From CADEED01 sp035286365 (GTDB lineage: Bacteria > Pseudomonadota > Gammaproteobacteria > Steroidobacterales > Steroidobacteraceae), in NCBI GenBank assembly GCA_035286365.1, contig DATHJZ010000128.1, positions 1 to 27,641 on the forward strand: 27,641 nucleotides of DNA, in the 5' to 3' direction. The notes below the pieces were generated by a model that saw only the letters and a list, made by a program, of their open reading frames with translations, ran no database searches and was not told the origin of the DNA. Below are positions 24,085 to 27,641 of this stretch, piece by piece. Position 1 is the stretch's first letter; each line of letters begins with the position of its first letter. The translations under genes and the position numbers were made by a program.

Positions 24085-25404
24085 ATGAAACCAGGGAGCC
24101 GACGGTCAACGACCGCGCTGGGCGCCGTCGTCGCCGGCCTGCTCGCGAACGCGGCAGCGCGCGCGGCGGAGCTGAGCTATGGATTGGATGTCGGCGTGGG
24201 ACACAGCGACAACATCACGCGCGTGGAAGAAAATCAGCAGGACGAATCGATCGCGAGCCTGGGTGGCCAGTTGCGGCTCGATCATGATTCAAAGCGTTTG
24301 CGAGCCAACGTCGCGACGCGCCTCGAATATCTCGATTACCTGGACGACACCTACGACGGCGAAGTGGTCGGCAACCTGGTCGGCAATGCCGTAATGGATA
24401 TCGTCGAGGATCGGCTCACCTGGACGCTCGAGGACACGTTCGGGCAGACCACGCAGAATCAGTTTGCGGCCTCGACCCCCGACAACCGCGAAAACGTCAA
24501 CTTTCTGTCTACCGGTCCGGATCTGTCGCTGTCGCTGGGATCGCGCAACAAACTGTTGCTGAACGGCCGTTATGTCGACGTGCACTACGAAGACAGCGAG
24601 CTCGGCAACCAGCGCGTCCGCGGCTCGCTCGCATTGCGTCGTGACCTGTCCGACGCCACGAACGTGTCCATCAACGTCACGACCGAACAGGTCAGTTTCG
24701 ATGACGACGCGGAGTCCGGCGACTACGACAACAACGAGGCGTTCCTGAGTTATTCGCTGGATGCGGCGCGTACCACGATGTCGATCGACGCGGGCGCCAC
24801 CGAGATCACTTCGGACGGCGAAAGCAACAGCAGCTGGCTCGGCAGACTCGAACTCACCCGGCGCGCTTCTTCCTCGCTCACCGTCGGCCTTGAGCTCGGG
24901 CATGATTTCTCGGATGCCGGCAACGAGTTCGCCAATCTGCAAGCGGATCAGCCGGGTTCCACCGATCCGGTGTCGGTACAGCAAACCGCCATGCCGTTCG
25001 AGAATACCTACGGCAGCGTCTTCGGCCGCTTCGCGCGCAACCGCACCGGCTTGCAACTGCGCGCCGGGTATTACGACGAGAGCTACGATGCCCAGCCGCT
25101 GTTCGACCGCAAGCGCATCACGCTCACCCTGAGCGTGGATCGCACCCTGAACGCTTCACTGAGCGCGATCGTCAGTGCCAACTACTCGCGCCAGGAATAC
25201 GACGCGCTCGACCGCAAGTTCGCCGACCTGGCCGCGACGTTCGGCGTGCGCTGGAAAGTCAGCCGCTCGAGTTTCGTGAGCTTCGACTACCAGTATCTGA
25301 ACCGAAACGACGATGAAGGCGGATCGGACTACAGCGCGAGTGAAATTTGGGTGCGCTTCGGCTACCTGGTCGGCGAGGGCGCTGCCGGCGGCCGCGGCCC
25401 CTGA
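24085..25404 (+). CDS. PEP-CTERM system-associated outer-membrane beta-barrel protein (TIGR03016 type)
   Basis: A 439-residue protein with a signal peptide ending NAAARA before AELSYGLDVGVGHSDN. The mature part has alternating polar and hydrophobic strands separated by acidic turns (NLVGNAVMDIVEDRLTWTLED, RNKLLLNGRYVDVHYED). It ends in strands like SSFVSFDYQYLNRND and EIWVRFGYLV, which is typical of outer-membrane barrels. The position after the tyrosine kinase and the length match the exosortase A-linked barrel family. It may serve as the outer-membrane EPS pore, but this is not shown. ATG 24085 has AGGGAG upstream. The last dozen residues (GEGAAGGRGP) extend beyond the usual terminal strand, which is slightly odd for a barrel. 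Confidence 0.87.
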   Translation: MKPGSRRSTTALGAVVAGLLANAAARAAELSYGLDVGVGHSDNITRVEENQQDESIASLGGQLRLDHDSKRLRANVATRLEYLDYLDDTYDGEVVGNLVGNAVMDIVEDRLTWTLEDTFGQTTQNQFAASTPDNRENVNFLSTGPDLSLSLGSRNKLLLNGRYVDVHYEDSELGNQRVRGSLALRRDLSDATNVSINVTTEQVSFDDDAESGDYDNNEAFLSYSLDAARTTMSIDAGATEITSDGESNSSWLGRLELTRRASSSLTVGLELGHDFSDAGNEFANLQADQPGSTDPVSVQQTAMPFENTYGSVFGRFARNRTGLQLRAGYYDESYDAQPLFDRKRITLTLSVDRTLNASLSAIVSANYSRQEYDALDRKFADLAATFGVRWKVSRSSFVSFDYQYLNRNDDEGGSDYSASEIWVRFGYLVGEGAAGGRGP

Positions 25405-25410
25405 TCTCCC

Positions 25411-26442
25411 GTGCGGATTTCGATAGCGTCCTCCGCGCCAAAGGAGTGGGATCAGTTCGTCAGCCGCCACCCGCAAGCGACGGCATACCACCGCGCCGCG
25501 GCGGTGGAAATCGGCCGGCGTGCCTTCGGCCTCGAGACCTTCTATCTATCGGCGACCGATGACGCCGGAAATCTCGCCGGCGTGTTGCCGCTGGTCGAAC
25601 AATCGAGCCTGCTGTTCGGCCGTTTCCTGAGTTCCGTGCCGTTTTTCACCTACGGTGGAATCCTGGCGAATGAAACGCAGATCGCGGCGGCGCTTGCCGA
25701 TGCCGCCGGCGCCCTCGGGCATGAGCGCCGCGCCAAACACGTGGAGCTGCGCCACAGCGCGCCACTGCCGCGTCTGCCGCTGGCAGATCGTACCGACAAG
25801 GTCTCGATGGTCCTGCAACTGCCCGCCGATGAGGCCGCCTTGTCGAAGCAGCTCGGCTCGAAGCTGCGCTCGCAGATCAAGCGCGCCGAACGCGAGGAGC
25901 CGACCATCCACTGGGGCGGGCCTGAGCTGCTCGCGGATTTCTACCAGGTGTTCGCGCACGCCATGCACGATCTCGGCACGCCGGTGTATCCGCGGCGTTT
26001 CTTCGACTGCACGCTGGCGGCCCTGCACGGTGCGATCGACGTGCTCGTCATTCGCGTGAAGGGCCGCGCGGAAGCGGCCGCTATTGTCATCCGTCACGGA
26101 GACCGGATCGAAGTGCCGTGGGCGGCATGTTCGCGCGCCGGCAAGCGCGGCGCGCTCAACATGCGCATGTACTGGGAGATGCTCAAGCTGTGCGTCGCAC
26201 GCGGCGTCAAGTCGTTCGACTTCGGACGTTCGACCGTCGACAGCGGCACGTATCGATTCAAGTCCCAGTGGGGCGCGCAGCCGTTGCAATTGCACTGGTA
26301 CTACTGGCTGCCGCGGGGCGCGGACATCCCGCGGCTCAATCAGTCCAATCCGAAATATGAGCTCGCTGCGAAAGTGTGGCGGCGGTTGCCGCTGTGGAGC
26401 GCGAACCTCATGGGCCCCTGGGTGGTGCGCAACCTGCCCTGA
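25411..26442 (+). CDS. FemAB-family XrtA/PEP-CTERM system-associated protein
   Basis: A 343-residue soluble protein of the FemAB/GNAT-fold type (TIGR03019-like). Characteristic segments are FLSSVPFFTYGGILA, LGSKLRSQIKRAEREE, FYQVFAHAMHDLGTPVYPRRFF and FDFGRSTVDSGTYRFKSQWGAQP. FemAB relatives add amino acids to peptidoglycan precursors. The exosortase-linked branch has no proven reaction and is thought to modify the EPS or a carrier. The start is GTG 25411, six bases after the barrel stop, and gives a good N-terminus (MRISIASSAPKEWDQF). It is the last plus-strand gene of the locus in the window, and its stop is one base from the stop of the convergent deacetylase gene. Confidence 0.9.
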   Translation: MRISIASSAPKEWDQFVSRHPQATAYHRAAAVEIGRRAFGLETFYLSATDDAGNLAGVLPLVEQSSLLFGRFLSSVPFFTYGGILANETQIAAALADAAGALGHERRAKHVELRHSAPLPRLPLADRTDKVSMVLQLPADEAALSKQLGSKLRSQIKRAEREEPTIHWGGPELLADFYQVFAHAMHDLGTPVYPRRFFDCTLAALHGAIDVLVIRVKGRAEAAAIVIRHGDRIEVPWAACSRAGKRGALNMRMYWEMLKLCVARGVKSFDFGRSTVDSGTYRFKSQWGAQPLQLHWYYWLPRGADIPRLNQSNPKYELAAKVWRRLPLWSANLMGPWVVRNLP

Positions 26443-26443
26443 A

Positions 26444-27517
26444 TCATGTGTGATCGTCGCGCAGGTTCGGGTGCAACCAGCCCGGCAGCGCGAGCATCAC
26501 GCGAAATTGTGCCGCCGTCACCCCCAGGCCGATTCCGATGCGCCGCAATTCCATCGCCTCGAGCGCGCCTAACCAGTTGACGCCCTGCCGGAAGGATGCC
26601 GCCAGTTCGTACCCGCAAGCGCGCGCGCTCGCCAGCGCGCGCGCATCGTAGGTATCCGGCGTGCCGAATGGATAGGCCAGCGCGCGCACGGGGCGCGCCA
26701 GCAGGCGCTCGAGATAGGCCTTCGAGTCGCGCAGTTCGCGTTCGATGACGTCGGTTGCGGCGAGGGCGAGGTTGGGATGCGAGACCGTGTGGGAGCCGAA
26801 CTCGATGCCATGGCGCGACATCTCGAGAATCTGTGTCTTCCCGATCGGGCGGCTGAGATCGTCGGCCTGCGCGTCGATGAAATCCGCAAAGCGCACGCGC
26901 CACTCCTCGACCAGCGCACGCCGCCGCGCATTCGCGCAGGACTTGAGCACTCGATGCAGTTTCCCGATCGAGTCGCGGCGCGCCGCGGGGTCGTCGCCCG
27001 CCGGCAATCCTTCCGGACACTCCTCGAAAGTGATCCCGCGCGGCGGAACGCGCAGCATGAGGTGAGCGGTGAATTCGAACCAGAATGGCTCATTGCTCTC
27101 GATGAGATCGGTCGAAACGAAAACGGTCGCCGGTACTCCATGACGCTCGAGAATCGGAAACGCCACCTCGAAGGTGTCACGAAAGCCATCATCGAAGGTG
27201 ACCGCGACGGCCCGTTCCGGCAAAGTACGGCCGTGAGTCACGGCCGCAGCAATCGTGTCGAGCGATACCGGATTCGCGAACTCGCGCAGCGCGCGCATCT
27301 GGCTGTCGAACTCATCGCGCGTCGCGCTGATGAGCCCGAGATCGAGGGGGTAGGATTGCGGCTCGGCGACCGTGGCGATTCGATGATAGGCAAGAATCAG
27401 CACCGGAGTGCGGCCGCGGTCGTGCAGCCTGCGCAGCCCGGGCAGGACTGCGCAACGCAGGACGGCATCCGCCAGCCGCTGCTGCTTGCTCTTGCGTCGA
27501 ATGCGATAGGTGGACAT
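26444..27517 (-). CDS. Polysaccharide deacetylase (NodB-type, carbohydrate esterase 4)
   Basis: A 357-residue protein counted from ATG 27517. A NodB domain is clear: PVLILAYHRI near 37-46, metal-binding TFDDGFRDT with D109 and D110, VPATVFVSTDLI, and the HTVSHP motif with H243 and H247. YPFGTPDTYDARAL near the end is a late NodB motif. These enzymes remove N- or O-acetyl groups from polysaccharide, here probably the EPS. There is no clear signal peptide, only a basic N-terminus. A TTG at 27547 would add 10 residues (MRWKRSTLAN) and is an alternative start. It does not look like the XrtA-type deacetylase that carries a DUF3473 tail. It is on the opposite strand from the rest of the locus. Confidence 0.88.
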   Translation of the reverse strand: MSTYRIRRKSKQQRLADAVLRCAVLPGLRRLHDRGRTPVLILAYHRIATVAEPQSYPLDLGLISATRDEFDSQMRALREFANPVSLDTIAAAVTHGRTLPERAVAVTFDDGFRDTFEVAFPILERHGVPATVFVSTDLIESNEPFWFEFTAHLMLRVPPRGITFEECPEGLPAGDDPAARRDSIGKLHRVLKSCANARRRALVEEWRVRFADFIDAQADDLSRPIGKTQILEMSRHGIEFGSHTVSHPNLALAATDVIERELRDSKAYLERLLARPVRALAYPFGTPDTYDARALASARACGYELAASFRQGVNWLGALEAMELRRIGIGLGVTAAQFRVMLALPGWLHPNLRDDHT

Positions 27518-27641
27518 GTTCGCGAGCGTGCTGCGTTTCCAGCGCAAGAGCTGCGGCCGATACTAACATTCCGGTAATCGGGAATTCGGGAGAGCGGCAG
27601 CTGCGCGAGATCTATCAGAAGTTCAGGGCGGGCCTGCGGGC

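Noticed and set aside
27548..27641. Possible start of another plus-strand gene (frame reading SGERQLREIYQKFRAGL)
   Set aside because: No ATG, GTG or TTG start with a ribosome binding site is visible before the window ends, so it cannot be supported.

Overview
The window is high-GC bacterial DNA. Gene content (exosortase A/PEP-CTERM machinery, PrsK/PrsR/PrsT, gltX, tRNAs with encoded CCA) points to a beta- or gammaproteobacterium. A Steroidobacteraceae-like gammaproteobacterium is my best guess, but this is inference from gene content and style, not a database result.

Layout: (1) 1-6217 is a signalling block. Two minus-strand genes encode a CHASE3 sensor protein cut by the window edge and a large MASE1-CHASE-PAS histidine kinase. 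Divergent to them are a REC-GGDEF-REC response regulator (predicted diguanylate cyclase) and an overlapping stand-alone HPt protein. (2) 6218-8105 is a small mixed region: an M41-like zinc peptidase of only 156 residues, a lower-GC Fic gene with direct and inverted repeats in front of it, and a tRNA-Val(CAC) whose 3' end overlaps the Fic gene. (3) 8106-11398 holds gltX and, convergent to it, a minus-strand unit. That unit has a candidate promoter, a c-di-GMP-I (GEMM-I) riboswitch, a lipoprotein with four putative-Ig repeats plus a fibronectin III domain, and a rho-independent terminator placed inside the 3' end of gltX. (4) 11399-11605 is a tRNA-Ala(GGC)/tRNA-Glu(UUC) pair with promoter and a terminator-like hairpin. 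(5) 11647-26442 is a long plus-strand XrtA/PEP-CTERM exopolysaccharide locus: priming glycosyltransferase, PrsK sensor kinase, PrsR sigma-54 activator, exosortase A with an EpsI-like C-terminus, PrsT TPR lipoprotein, outer-membrane export protein, chain-length determinant, tyrosine autokinase, TIGR03016-type outer-membrane barrel and FemAB-like protein. (6) 26444-27517 is a minus-strand polysaccharide deacetylase, convergent with the FemAB gene and one base from it.

How it fits together: the locus would start a repeat unit on a lipid carrier, control chain length through the Wzz-like protein and tyrosine kinase, export the polymer, and sort PEP-CTERM proteins through exosortase A. PrsK/PrsR would provide regulation. 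No PEP-CTERM substrate gene lies in the window. The most notable non-coding element is the c-di-GMP riboswitch before the surface lipoprotein. With a c-di-GMP synthase about 5 kb away and the EPS locus next door, it suggests c-di-GMP control of matrix or surface functions.
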